64,000 nt of DNA from an uncultured Eisenbergiella sp. Its GTDB lineage: Bacteria; Bacillota; Clostridia; Lachnospirales; Lachnospiraceae. The position numbers and the translations under genes are program-made. Position 1 is the first letter of the stretch; every line of letters begins with the position of its first letter. The stretch covers positions 76,537 through 140,536 of the forward strand of contig CAJUEL010000007.1 of assembly GCA_910585455.1 (NCBI GenBank), written 5' to 3'. The notes under the pieces were generated by a model that saw only the letters and a program-made list of their open reading frames with translations, was not told the DNA's origin and made no database searches. Shown piece by piece: positions 1 through 7,839 of the stretch.

Positions 1-125
1 TTTTCCGCTTCCCGGATCAGTTTTTTTAAAAGAACACCTGTCATAAACCTGCATAAAATACTTAATAATAAAAACAGCATCGCCATCCCGATAAAGAAAG
101 CGTGTCCCTTGATAAAAGCCTGCAT
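1..125 (-). CDS. Partial small membrane protein (N-terminus only)
   Basis: The gene runs off the left edge of the window and only about 41 N-terminal residues are visible. They begin MQAFIKGHAFFIGMAMLFLL and form one hydrophobic segment (about residues 9-32) followed by a basic stretch with KKLIRE, so a membrane-anchored protein with a cytoplasmic basic region is likely. Three ATG codons lie in tandem (positions 131, 128, 125). The one at 125 has the best spacing, 7 bases, from a GGGAGG site at 133-138. The family is not recognised. The gene is divergent from the TSCPD gene. Confidence 0.5.
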   Translation of the reverse strand, partial: MQAFIKGHAFFIGMAMLFLLLSILCRFMTGVLLKKLIREAE

Positions 126-240
126 CATCATTCCTCCCGCTTTTTGTATCACTCCCGCCAATTGTGGGTATCTTTAGTATACGTCCGTCAAAAAGCGCAG
201 ACAATCCCCGAAGGGTCGCTTTCAAATTACATTTTTCGCC

Positions 241-269
241 TTTTCATTTCCGGAAAAAGCTGTTATAAT
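241..269 (+). promoter_or_regulatory. Candidate sigma-A promoter for the TSCPD gene
   Basis: A perfect TATAAT lies at 264-269 with TTTTCA at 241-246 as a weak -35, 17 bases apart. The expected start is near 276, giving a leader of about 40 bases before the ATG at 315. The -35 box is poor, so the call rests mainly on the -10 box and its position. Confidence 0.45.
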
Positions 270-314
270 TCGTTTAGCGACAAATTCTTACAGCATAAGA
301 CAAAGGAGAAAATT

Positions 315-560
315 ATGAAATATCAGACAAACGGAACCTGTTCCTCCGCCATCGACATCGAAATGGATGGAAATACGATCAAATCCGTCGCCTTTACCGG
401 CGGCTGCAACGGCAATTTAAAGGGCATTGCCAGCCTGGTCGCAGGCATGGACGCGAAGGATGCGATTGAAAGGCTCAAGGGCATCCGCTGCGGCTTTAAG
501 CCCACCTCCTGCCCGGATCAGCTCGCGCACGCGCTGGAACAGATTCTTCAGGGGCAATAA
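315..560 (+). CDS. TSCPD-domain protein (TIGR03905-like)
   Basis: An 81-residue protein that is essentially one TSCPD domain: a glycine-rich core FTGGCNGNLKGI followed by a cysteine pair around GIRCGFKPTSCPDQLA. The four conserved cysteines fit the small stand-alone TSCPD family, which is thought to bind metal and is related to the C-terminal tail of class II ribonucleotide reductases. Its cellular role is unknown. The start at 315 is chosen because AAAGGAGA lies 7-13 bases upstream; a longer reading frame from 102 has no ribosome site and includes the promoter. A GTTAC-ended palindrome follows the stop. Confidence 0.85.
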   Translation: MKYQTNGTCSSAIDIEMDGNTIKSVAFTGGCNGNLKGIASLVAGMDAKDAIERLKGIRCGFKPTSCPDQLAHALEQILQGQ

Positions 561-564
561 AAGG

Positions 565-591
565 GTTACTGGTCATAGAGTGAACCGTAAC
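565..591. repeat. GTTAC-ended imperfect palindrome
   Basis: Arms GTTACTGGTCA (565-575) and TGAACCGTAAC (581-591) pair at 9 of 11 positions around a 5-base loop, between the TSCPD gene and murG. It resembles other GTAAC/GTTAC-ended hairpins in the window. No T-run follows, so it is not an obvious terminator. Confidence 0.4.
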
Positions 592-637
592 AGAAAAATG
601 CGCGCTATTATGTGTAAAAATCAGGAGGCATCCCTGT

Positions 638-1723
638 ATGCAGAAAAAAATCGTGCTCACCGGCGGCGGCACTGCCGGTCATATTACACCCAACATCGCG
701 CTTTTACCGCGCCTTGCCCAGAAGGGCTATGAGGTATCCTATATCGGCTCCTATGAAGGCATGGAAAAACGTCTCATGGGAGACTATGATATCCCTTATT
801 ATGGCATTGCTACCGGAAAATTCCGCAGGTATTTCGACCTGAAAAATTTTTCCGATCCCTTTCGCGTCATCAAAGGCTTTTCGGAAGCGAGAAAGCTTTT
901 AAAGCAGATCAAGCCGGATCTCGTTTTTTCCAAGGGCGGCTTTGTGGCGGTTCCGGTCGTGCGCGCCGCCGCTTCCCTGAAAATTCCCTGTGTCATCCAC
1001 GAATCCGATATGACGCCGGGACTGGCGAACAAGATTTGCATTCCTGTCGCCCGGAAAATCTGCTGTAACTTTCCGGAAACCATGCGCAGCCTTCCTGCCC
1101 AGAAGGCGGTCCTGACCGGCTCCCCCATCCGGGAAGAGCTTCTTAAGGGGAAGAAAGAAGCCGCATACAATCTGTGCGGATTCGATTCCTCCCGCCCTGT
1201 GCTCATGGTCATCGGCGGTTCCCTGGGCTCCGTTGCCATCAATCAGGCCGTCCGGGAAGCGTTGCCGAAGCTTCTTACTGATTTTCAGATCGTGCACATC
1301 TGCGGAAAGGATAAAATCGACAACCTGCTGCTCAATACCAGAGGCTATAAGCAATTTGAATATCTCAAGGCAGAATTAAAGGATGTATTCGCCATGGCGG
1401 ATGTGGTAGTCTCCCGGGCAGGCGCCAACGCGATCTGTGAACTGCTCGCCCTCAAAAAGCCCAACCTGCTGATTCCGCTCTCCGCAGGCGCAAGCCGCGG
1501 CGACCAGATCTTAAATGCCCGTTCCTTTGAGGCACAGGGTTTTTCCGTTGTGATCGATGAGGATTATCTTTCACCGGATCTTCTCACGGAAAAGGTGCAG
1601 GAGCTGTATTTCACCCGGCAAACCTATATTGACGCCATGGGCAAAAGCCAGCAGACCAATGCGATCTCCACGATCGTCAGGCTGTTTGATGAAATTCTGG
1701 AGGACGGTTCCAATCCACAATAA
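638..1723 (+). CDS. murG: MurG-type UDP-GlcNAc:lipid I GlcNAc transferase
   Basis: A 361-residue GT-B glycosyltransferase. MurG adds N-acetylglucosamine to undecaprenyl-pyrophosphoryl-MurNAc-pentapeptide (lipid I) to make lipid II on the inner face of the membrane. Visible family signatures are the N-terminal glycine loop LTGGGTAGHITPN (residues 7-19), FSKGGFVAVPVV, HESDMTPGLAN, GGSLGS near residue 193, and the C-terminal donor-site motif SRAGANAICELL near residue 260. Length matches the family. The ATG follows CAGGAGG by 9 bases. It stands alone rather than in a dcw cell-wall cluster, so it may be a second copy or a relocated one. A bidirectional hairpin terminator follows. Confidence 0.9.
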   Translation: MQKKIVLTGGGTAGHITPNIALLPRLAQKGYEVSYIGSYEGMEKRLMGDYDIPYYGIATGKFRRYFDLKNFSDPFRVIKGFSEARKLLKQIKPDLVFSKGGFVAVPVVRAAASLKIPCVIHESDMTPGLANKICIPVARKICCNFPETMRSLPAQKAVLTGSPIREELLKGKKEAAYNLCGFDSSRPVLMVIGGSLGSVAINQAVREALPKLLTDFQIVHICGKDKIDNLLLNTRGYKQFEYLKAELKDVFAMADVVVSRAGANAICELLALKKPNLLIPLSAGASRGDQILNARSFEAQGFSVVIDEDYLSPDLLTEKVQELYFTRQTYIDAMGKSQQTNAISTIVRLFDEILEDGSNPQ

Positions 1724-1746
1724 CCGCTTATCCTATGATAAAAATA

Positions 1747-1790
1747 TCCCGCCGGGCTGCAAGGTATCGCTGCTTTGGCGGGACGTTTTT
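1747..1790 (+). terminator. Bidirectional intrinsic terminator between murG and the HIT gene
   Basis: TCCCGCC (1747-1753) pairs with GGCGGGA (1777-1783) and is followed by CGTTTTT. Read on the other strand the same stem is followed by TATTTTT, so it can also end the long minus-strand operon that finishes at 1840. Confidence 0.75.
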
Positions 1791-1839
1791 ATGCTTTTTT
1801 CTATTTCGCCGCTTTAGACTGACAATGCGGGCTGCCGCC

Positions 1840-2256
1840 TCAGGCTTCCCTGCAAATCGCCTCTCTGACCGCATCCAGCTCTTCCGGCGCAGGCTCTGTC
1901 TGTTCCCAGCTGATTTTCTGTCCATCCTCCTGATAACGGGGAATCAAATGAATGTGAAAATGAGACACTGTCTGGCCTGCCACCTCTCCGTTGTTCTGCA
2001 CCAGATTAAAGCCATCGCAGGAAAGCTTTTCCATCATTTGCTCTGCCATCCGCTTTGCCAGAACGAACGCCTTCGCACACCACTCCTCCGGCAGCTCATA
2101 CAGATTTAGAAAGTGCTCCTTTGGTATAATCAGGGCATGTCCCCTGGTGGCTGGTCCCAGATCCAGAATAACGCGAAACATTTCGTCTTCATACAGCGTC
2201 CGGGAAGGGATTTCACCATTTGCAATCTTGCAGAAAATACAGTCATCTTTCCTCAC
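1840..2256 (-). CDS. HIT-family nucleotide hydrolase
   Basis: A 138-residue histidine-triad protein, in the Hint-like group that hydrolyses phosphoramidate or other nucleotide linkages. The triad is SHFHIHLIPRY near the C-terminus, and the N-terminal DCIFCKIANGEIPS carries the Cys pair often seen in the zinc-binding clostridial and Bacillus members. A GTG at 2256 is preferred because AAAGGAGG sits 9 bases upstream; the upstream ATG at 2295 has none. The gene overlaps the end of the rhomboid gene by 14 bases, so the two are co-transcribed at the tail of the Tad operon. A role in pilus assembly is not implied. Confidence 0.85.
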   Translation of the reverse strand: MRKDDCIFCKIANGEIPSRTLYEDEMFRVILDLGPATRGHALIIPKEHFLNLYELPEEWCAKAFVLAKRMAEQMMEKLSCDGFNLVQNNGEVAGQTVSHFHIHLIPRYQEDGQKISWEQTEPAPEELDAVREAICREA

Positions 2257-2899
2257 TTTTTTTTCCTCCTTTCCATACAGGCGGTATAATGCCAAGCAGA
2301 AATGCCAGCAAAAATCCGCTCAAAAGCCCGCCCAGATGGGCGGCATTGTTCACATATCCGCTCGCAAAACCCGCGTACAGAGACAACAGAATCGCAAATA
2401 TCATCCGTTTCATTGAAATACGGGCCGCAGCCCCCTTTTTGACAATCACTAAAAACAGCAATGCGCCGGTCAGTCCGAATACCGCGCCGCTCGCGCCAAT
2501 GGATTCGTAAAAGCCTCCCGTCGAAAGCTCATAGGCAGCGGAAAGCAGATTTCCACAGACAGCGGAACCCAGATACAAAAGCAGCGTCCTGATCTTCCCC
2601 ATGCTTTTCTCCACAATCTCACCGCAAAAATACAAAAGCAGCATATTGGACAGAAGATGCTCTGCGTCCGAATGCAGAAAGGCAGCCGTCACCAGTCTGT
2701 AAAAATCATTCTCATACAGCAGGTGCAGGACACCGAAGCTCCCGGCATCCATCATCCGCACTCCCACCTGTGGAAATAAAAGCGCAATCAGAAAAATGAT
2801 CACATTGATTCCAATCAGCACGACACAGCAAAACGGCAGTTCTCTGTACGCTCCGAAACCGCCATCTTCCGTACTTTCTGAACTCTTACGGTATCCCAT
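2243..2899 (-). CDS. Rhomboid-family intramembrane serine protease
   Basis: A 218-residue polytopic protein with six hydrophobic segments. The rhomboid catalytic serine is in IGASGAVFGLTGA (Ser about 137) and the catalytic histidine in NNAAHLGGLLSGF (about 188). HSDAEHLLSNM supplies the usual His/Asn of the second membrane helix. Rhomboids cut transmembrane helices inside the membrane. The start at 2899 follows AGGAGG by 8 bases. The gene sits 27 bases after the FHA gene and overlaps the HIT gene, so it is in the Tad operon. A single-pass pseudopilin would be a natural substrate, but this is inference. Confidence 0.88.
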   Translation of the reverse strand: MGYRKSSESTEDGGFGAYRELPFCCVVLIGINVIIFLIALLFPQVGVRMMDAGSFGVLHLLYENDFYRLVTAAFLHSDAEHLLSNMLLLYFCGEIVEKSMGKIRTLLLYLGSAVCGNLLSAAYELSTGGFYESIGASGAVFGLTGALLFLVIVKKGAAARISMKRMIFAILLSLYAGFASGYVNNAAHLGGLLSGFLLAFLLGIIPPVWKGGKKSEER

Positions 2900-2926
2900 A
2901 GCTGTTTCCTCCTGATACAAAGGGTA

Positions 2927-4159
2927 TCACTTTCTTCCGTCACTGTCAATAAATCCGTACCGAAAACGTTCCCTTCCAAACTGGATCAGATCCCCCTGCC
3001 CGAGCGCTACCGTCTCATGGGGCGCAAGCTTCTTTCCGTTTACCAGCGTTCCGTTTCTGGAGTTTAAATCCGTAATGCAAATGCCATCCTCTCCATACTC
3101 AAACCGGGCATGCAGTCTGCTCACCGAGCTGTCCGCCAGAACAATCGACACTTTTCCCTGCAGCTTTCCCACTGTCAGCGGCATGCTGCCAAGGCAAAAC
3201 TGCCTCTCCCCCTCCTCCTCCGTCAGGCAGGGGGTACCCGTTCCTTTTTTCTGCGGTTTATCCAGATCCGTAAAGTATACCGTTTCCCCATTCTGTGATG
3301 ATATCTGCTGCCCCTCATAGCTGCTCCATACGGAATCCTCCGGTTTTTCTTCTTTCATTCTTTCCGGCAGTCTTTTGGAAAAATTTTTTTTATGTTTCTT
3401 TCTGCCGCTTCTTTTCTTCTTTTTGCTTCCCCGCTTTCTCCGTTCAAAAAGCCGCCCAAGCCACCCAGCCTCCGAAAACGTCGCCTGCGTCTGCGCCTCC
3501 TCCGGTTCTACTTCGTCCTCTGTAAACACATCCGCCCAATCAGCCCTTCCCGTCTCATCCGTCAGTGGCAGCATTCTGTCAATATCCGGCTCCTTGTTTT
3601 TTCCCCGCCAATCGGCCAGTTCCTTTTCCAGAACCGGCAAAAAAGCCGATAATACAAAATATTCCGCTTTTGACATCTTATAAAACTGATAGGCGATGTT
3701 CACCGCATGCTCGTCGCCATGATCCACATGCTCTAAAAAGAAATCCGCCAGCCTGGCATATCGGTGAGCATCCTCCTCCTGCTCCGGATAAAAACAAAAA
3801 TACAGCTCCTCCGTTTCCACATCCGCAAAAATCGTTTCCGCCTCCAGCAATAATCCCCGTTCATCCAGAAGATACTCGCCCAAATCCTCCAAAATCGCCT
3901 CTATCGCATACAAAATCCTTTTCAGCCCTTCCACATCCAGCTTTCTTTCTTCAAAAAGCCGTTCAATCGGCTGCCGGGATGAAATATCGTAATAGAGATA
4001 GGTTTCCCCGTCCAACTGCCTCTTACTGCATGCCAAAAGTCTTCCGATCTGATTTTGCGTCATCATCCGATAAGCGTAGCTATCCAAAACCTCCTCAGAG
4101 ATGCTTTTTATCACCATATAGCTATGGCTCAATTCCCGTTTATATGTAATATCCTTCAT
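2927..4159 (-). CDS. DUF6382-like protein with C-terminal FHA domain
   Basis: A 410-residue protein. The first 200 or so residues resemble the DUF6382 region found in clostridial Tad loci. A strongly basic linker follows (about 235-270, with KKKKR runs). The C-terminus (about 310-400) is an FHA phosphothreonine-binding domain with SRLHARFEYG and DLNSRNGTLVNGKKL. FHA domains read Ser/Thr-kinase marks, so the protein may tie pilus assembly to kinase signalling. No kinase gene lies in this window. It sits between the last pseudopilin and the rhomboid gene, with spacing under 30 bases on each side. Confidence 0.82.
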   Translation of the reverse strand: MKDITYKRELSHSYMVIKSISEEVLDSYAYRMMTQNQIGRLLACSKRQLDGETYLYYDISSRQPIERLFEERKLDVEGLKRILYAIEAILEDLGEYLLDERGLLLEAETIFADVETEELYFCFYPEQEEDAHRYARLADFFLEHVDHGDEHAVNIAYQFYKMSKAEYFVLSAFLPVLEKELADWRGKNKEPDIDRMLPLTDETGRADWADVFTEDEVEPEEAQTQATFSEAGWLGRLFERRKRGSKKKKRSGRKKHKKNFSKRLPERMKEEKPEDSVWSSYEGQQISSQNGETVYFTDLDKPQKKGTGTPCLTEEEGERQFCLGSMPLTVGKLQGKVSIVLADSSVSRLHARFEYGEDGICITDLNSRNGTLVNGKKLAPHETVALGQGDLIQFGRERFRYGFIDSDGRK

Positions 4160-4177
4160 TTTGTCCCCACTTCCCTG

Positions 4178-4621
4178 TTATCCCTGCCCCAACCGACCCA
4201 GATTCCGCAGTCCTCTGATATACGTCACCGGATCCCTGACCATTGCCCGGAAGGATGCTGAAAGCTTCGGAATCCGCTCCCCCAGCCGCGAGAAGGGCGT
4301 ATTCTTTTCCAGCGTCACCCTCACAGAAAGTCCGCCTGCATCTATCGTTCTGCTCTCATCCTCAAAGGACAGCACTTCCTGCCCAAGAAGCTCATCCAGC
4401 TGCATTTCCACATATTCTTCCCGGTTTCCCTCCTGCCTGCTGCCCCGAAATGCCGACACATACGCTGCCTGCACCATAAAGCAGCCCTGATATAAATAGC
4501 TGCACAAATAAACCAGCATCAAAATCAGAATGGACGAAAGAGGAAGCAAAACCGATGCTTCAACCACCACATAACCGTCCTGTCCCTTCCCGCCCGCATG
4601 CTTCCATAAAGCTCCACTCAT
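4178..4621 (-). CDS. TadE/pseudopilin-like protein
   Basis: About 147 residues from the ATG at 4621, which lies 10 bases past the prepilin peptidase stop. The N-terminus GQDGYVVVEASVLLPLS has the TadE-type pattern: a short charged leader with Gly, then Val-Glu-Ala-x at the start of a long hydrophobic helix. The rest is a soluble domain. Such proteins are minor pseudopilins processed by the Tad prepilin peptidase. A GAGGTG stretch just upstream is a plausible ribosome site. A longer in-frame version from 4693 overlaps the peptidase gene and is not favoured. Confidence 0.72.
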   Translation of the reverse strand: MSGALWKHAGGKGQDGYVVVEASVLLPLSSILILMLVYLCSYLYQGCFMVQAAYVSAFRGSRQEGNREEYVEMQLDELLGQEVLSFEDESRTIDAGGLSVRVTLEKNTPFSRLGERIPKLSASFRAMVRDPVTYIRGLRNLGRLGQG

Positions 4622-4631
4622 ATGCGCCACC

Positions 4632-5063
4632 TCACCTTCCTCCAAACGAAAGAATCCACAGCAGCGCCGTCGCCCCAAGCAGAAACGGGGCAAACGGCAG
4701 CTTACTGTTTCTTTTTAGTTTGCCTGCCACAACCCCCACACCGGCATACACAGCAACGAGCAGGCATGCCGTACACAGCACCGCCAGGCAAAGCTCCCAT
4801 CCCAACAGCAGCCCGAAAACCAGCACCATATCGCCGTCTCCTCTGCCCAGCCTGCCGCCGGACAACATGCCAAACACCCAGAGCATGATCCCCGGAACCA
4901 GCGCCAGCAGCACATCATACCATCCGAGGGCTCCGCTCTGCAGCTGCCAGCCTGTCATTCCGATACCAGCCAAAAAGCCGGCCAGCAACACATTCCGCTC
5001 TATTTTCTGCCAGGCGCAATCCGTTATGGTACAGACCGCGCCAAATATAATTGCACCTTCCAT
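4632..5063 (-). CDS. tadV: Type IV prepilin peptidase, TadV/CpaA-like (A24)
   Basis: A 143-residue membrane protein lacking the N-methyltransferase part, as usual for TadV/CpaA. The two catalytic aspartates of the A24 family are visible: ITDCAWQKIERNV in the first loop and GRGDGDMVLVFGLLLG, the equivalent of GxGD. Five or so hydrophobic helices follow. It should cleave the leaders of Flp and the TadE-like pseudopilins at the membrane. The start at 5063 follows AGGGAG by 5 bases. It lies between the two pseudopilin genes. Confidence 0.85.
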   Translation of the reverse strand: MEGAIIFGAVCTITDCAWQKIERNVLLAGFLAGIGMTGWQLQSGALGWYDVLLALVPGIMLWVFGMLSGGRLGRGDGDMVLVFGLLLGWELCLAVLCTACLLVAVYAGVGVVAGKLKRNSKLPFAPFLLGATALLWILSFGGR

Positions 5064-5117
5064 TTCTGCTCCCTGTATATCATTCCACACAATTCCTCCG
5101 GATTCCTACCCGTCCAT

Positions 5118-5879
5118 TCAGCCACATTTCGGGCAGGCATGCCTCCCTGCCTCCACCGCTTCCTTCAATGTCACGCAATCAATCGACCGCTTTATTCCGC
5201 TGCAGCTTACCGTGCTATGGAAGCGCGTCCCGCTTTCCGTCACATACACCGTAGCGCTGCTTCCGCCACAGCTTTCGCATGCCGAATACTTCCCGCCATC
5301 CCTGTTCGTCATATTCTCTGCCTGCTCTCTTCCCACCAGCTTTACGGAAGGATTCAAATAAATACATTCCCGTTCCCGGTGATAGGCGCTGCCTGATTTC
5401 GTGATATAGACCAGCTCTTCCCGCTCCTCTCCCAGGGCTCCATTTTCCTGCGAAAGATCATAACCGATCCATTTATGCATCACACATCCATTTGTGATAG
5501 ACGACGCCCGGAATGCGGCGATTCCAAACATGGGCTTTACCGGGCTCACCGTGACCAGGCGGATATCCACCTCCCCGCCCTCCTGTCCATACGCCAGCAT
5601 GGACAGCTCCCGTCCTGTCTGATGCAGCTTTCCCTCCTGCACCGAAAAGGTCTGAAACATGAGGATCAGAGAAAGCAGATTTCCCATCGCCAAAAGAAAT
5701 ATTGGTAACGCAAACGCCGCTTCCACCGTCATATTCCCCGGAAGGGCCGGGCAGGATGCCTCTGGCTTTTTGGGTAATTCATGGAGCAAATCAGGAAAAT
5801 GGTGGGATGTTCTTTGCCTTATATGTTCTATATGGGGAGATAAATATTTCAGTTTTAACAGTTTCATTTCCAGAGGCAC
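5118..5879 (-). CDS. TadE-like protein with two tandem His-Cys/CxxC modules
   Basis: A 253-residue protein. A cytoplasmic N-terminal region of about 45 residues is followed by a TadE-like start (MTVEAAFALPIFLLA, about 50-75), then a soluble part. The C-terminus holds two copies of a probable zinc or metal module. Copy 1 (about 156-205) has YxHxxxxxC spacing with His167, Cys172 and CESC (201-204). Copy 2 (about 211-253) has His221, Cys226 and CPKC (249-252). Both begin VYIT/VYVT and SG. The GTG at 5879 has GGAGG 10 bases upstream; an ATG at 5867 is an alternative. It is probably a minor pilin or adhesin-like subunit with exposed metal-binding knuckles. Confidence 0.75.
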   Translation of the reverse strand: MPLEMKLLKLKYLSPHIEHIRQRTSHHFPDLLHELPKKPEASCPALPGNMTVEAAFALPIFLLAMGNLLSLILMFQTFSVQEGKLHQTGRELSMLAYGQEGGEVDIRLVTVSPVKPMFGIAAFRASSITNGCVMHKWIGYDLSQENGALGEEREELVYITKSGSAYHRERECIYLNPSVKLVGREQAENMTNRDGGKYSACESCGGSSATVYVTESGTRFHSTVSCSGIKRSIDCVTLKEAVEAGRHACPKCG

Positions 5880-5940
5880 CCGGTCCGACCCTCCCTTCCT
5901 GTCACAGACTTTTCAAACCTCCCGGCACATATGCAGGGTT

Positions 5941-7380
5941 TTATTCATACTCATAAATTCTCTTTATGCTGTAGCTGCCGCCATAGCGGCTCGTCACAAA
6001 AATTTCCGCTTCCATGCCGTCAATCATCCCATCCAGCCGGAAATTTCCATTCCCCGGCGTTTTGCGGATATCGCTTTCCATCACATCCATCAGGCCGGTC
6101 ACCGCCTGACGGGCGCCGTGCAGCACCAGCAGCGCGCCCAGATAGTCCTGATAGCTCATCCCGCTCTCCGGCGCATGATAGGAATCCAGATGGCTTCGAT
6201 AGGTTAAGAGCTGATAAAAGGGCGTATTCCAGGTTCCCTCCGATTTCATCACGGGAACCTTATCCCCCCGAAACAAAATCCTGATGTCCTTGACGCTTTC
6301 CGCATAAGCCCAGGCGAACAGAATCACTACCTCGATCAGCTCTGCCACCTCCGGAAGCAGAAGAATTGCCGCGATCACGGATGCCGCCGCTTTCGCTTCA
6401 CTGCGCAGACCGCTTCCGAACAAAAATGCCACGTTCGCCGCCTCCCGCATCCACAAAAGCTCCTGCGCCGTTTTGCGCAGATTTTCCCGGTCAGAGGTCT
6501 GCTGCTGTAAAATATATTCCACCTCATAGGCGAGGGCGCTGTTTTCCTTTTCCTTTCTCAGATTGCCGCATTTTTCCAGAATATAGGCATACAAAAGACC
6601 GTTGTCCAGCATGCTGTCCGCCGGTTCTTTAGGTTCCATCAATCCCGTCCCCCGGTTCAGGCTCCGCACAGAGGGGCGTCCGCCCTCCGAAAGGGATGCC
6701 GCTGAAAGGCGCATGCCCTGCGCGGCCACGCCCAGGATTCCTTCCCCCCGGGTTGCCTGCACCGCATCCGAGGGCGTTTCCGGAATATCGCCATTCCACT
6801 CCTCGTCCTGCAGCCGCTTTTTCTGCGTAATCTCCTCCTTCATGGCAGCCTCTGCCGCATCCCACTGCCCTTCCATATCCTGCCCCTGCAGCCCTTCCAG
6901 CTGCCGCCCTTTCTGCAAAATGCTCTCCGCCAGGGAAATGCCGTACCGGTCCTTCATATACTGCACCACATGATATTTTAATACCGCTCCCGCATCATCC
7001 GTCGCCACACCCGCCCGCAGAAGCTCCACACGGTCCGTATACAGCGCAGTGATATCCCGGGTGAGCGGAATGGAAAATTCCTCCGCGGGGCGCAGATTTT
7101 TCTCCATATAGCTATAAATCTGCTCCTCCGTCCGGTGAAAGGAAGGATCTGCCGTTCCATACGAGGTATCGATGAAAAACAGATCATACTGCCCAAGCAT
7201 TTCCCGATGGTACTGTGCCAGAGCGGAGTCCAGCGCCATATCCGCACAGCACTCTGCATGCATGCGGATCGTGCTGCGCCGCGCTCCTTCAACCACAGCG
7301 AGGAATAAGGACAGCAGGACGCCTGTAACCAAAGCCAGATACACCGTCATGTATCCCGCCCTCACCGTATGTTCTCTCAT
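5941..7380 (-). CDS. DUF5702-type Tad-locus protein
   Basis: A 479-residue protein with one N-terminal membrane helix (GYMTVYLALVTGVLLSLFLA, about 9-28) and a large extracytoplasmic region. It fits the DUF5702 family of clostridial Tad loci, which occupies the place of TadG/TadF-like minor pilins. A second hydrophobic stretch occurs around residues 335-360 (SVIAAILLLPEVAELIEVVI). The ATG follows AGGGGG by 4 bases. A strong hairpin separates it from the upstream pilin gene. Its exact role in pilus biogenesis is not known. Confidence 0.8.
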   Translation of the reverse strand: MREHTVRAGYMTVYLALVTGVLLSLFLAVVEGARRSTIRMHAECCADMALDSALAQYHREMLGQYDLFFIDTSYGTADPSFHRTEEQIYSYMEKNLRPAEEFSIPLTRDITALYTDRVELLRAGVATDDAGAVLKYHVVQYMKDRYGISLAESILQKGRQLEGLQGQDMEGQWDAAEAAMKEEITQKKRLQDEEWNGDIPETPSDAVQATRGEGILGVAAQGMRLSAASLSEGGRPSVRSLNRGTGLMEPKEPADSMLDNGLLYAYILEKCGNLRKEKENSALAYEVEYILQQQTSDRENLRKTAQELLWMREAANVAFLFGSGLRSEAKAAASVIAAILLLPEVAELIEVVILFAWAYAESVKDIRILFRGDKVPVMKSEGTWNTPFYQLLTYRSHLDSYHAPESGMSYQDYLGALLVLHGARQAVTGLMDVMESDIRKTPGNGNFRLDGMIDGMEAEIFVTSRYGGSYSIKRIYEYE

Positions 7381-7392
7381 ATGTCCCCCTGT

Positions 7393-7417
7393 GCGTCACG
7401 GGCAATGCCCGCGATGC
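7393..7417 (-). other. Intergenic hairpin between the pilin gene and the DUF5702 gene
   Basis: Two 11-base arms (7393-7403 and 7407-7417) with one mismatch and one wobble close a 3-base loop in the 88-base gap after the flp gene. There is no T-run, so it may act as an mRNA stabiliser or partial stop that raises pilin output over the genes behind it. Confidence 0.5.
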
Positions 7418-7468
7418 TGTGTCGATCCGCGACCTTGATCCATAGCCTGAAAGGAAGCTTTGTGCAGC

Positions 7469-7687
7469 TCATACCTTTCCCGCCTGGGATGAAATTTTGG
7501 AGAAAATGGAATTTACCAGCTCCGTAATTTTATCCTTGAAAATCAGGACCAGCCCCACCGCGACCAAAATCAGCAACACGATTTCCACCGTACCAATCCC
7601 TTCCTCATTGTTCAGGCTTTCCTCCATGCGATACCGCAGCGCGTTCCATGCCGTCACAAGCTTCCATTTTATGCTCATTGCTTTCAT
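7469..7687 (-). CDS. flp: Flp1-like major pilin
   Basis: A 72-residue pilin precursor. After a basic leader with NNEEG comes IGTVEIVLLILVAVGLVLIF, the Flp-type helix with its conserved Glu five residues after the glycine cleavage site, then a short amphipathic tail. This matches the Flp1-like pilins of Clostridia. TadV should cleave it, and TadA/B/C should polymerise it into a thin fibre. The ATG at 7687 follows AAGGAG by 7 bases. It overlaps the TAA of a small upstream reading frame as TAATG, a sign of coupled translation. Confidence 0.88.
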   Translation of the reverse strand: MKAMSIKWKLVTAWNALRYRMEESLNNEEGIGTVEIVLLILVAVGLVLIFKDKITELVNSIFSKISSQAGKV

Positions 7688-7827
7688 TATTTTCTCCTTC
7701 CTGCCGCATTTGCGGCATCCGCACCTACAGCACCCGCATGTGCGCCCCATGCGCGGACAGCATCCCCATACGCATCATCCATATATGTAGCATATCCGTC
7801 CTTTACCGTTACAGCTTCCTCCTGCAA
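7687..7827 (-). CDS. Small uncatalogued ORF coupled to the pilin gene
   Basis: A 46-codon frame from a TTG at 7827 with AAAGG six bases upstream, starting 12 bases after the TadC stop and in the same frame. It ends with TAA, whose last base is the first base of the flp ATG (TAATG). The product is acidic at first, then alanine/glycine-rich (DAVRAWGAHAGAVGADAANA), and ends GRRK. There is no membrane segment. It may be a leader peptide whose translation sets pilin expression, or a small structural protein. Being short and low in complexity, it could be an accidental open frame. Confidence 0.4.
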   Translation of the reverse strand: MQEEAVTVKDGYATYMDDAYGDAVRAWGAHAGAVGADAANAAGRRK

Positions 7828-7839
7828 TGCTCCCCTTTC

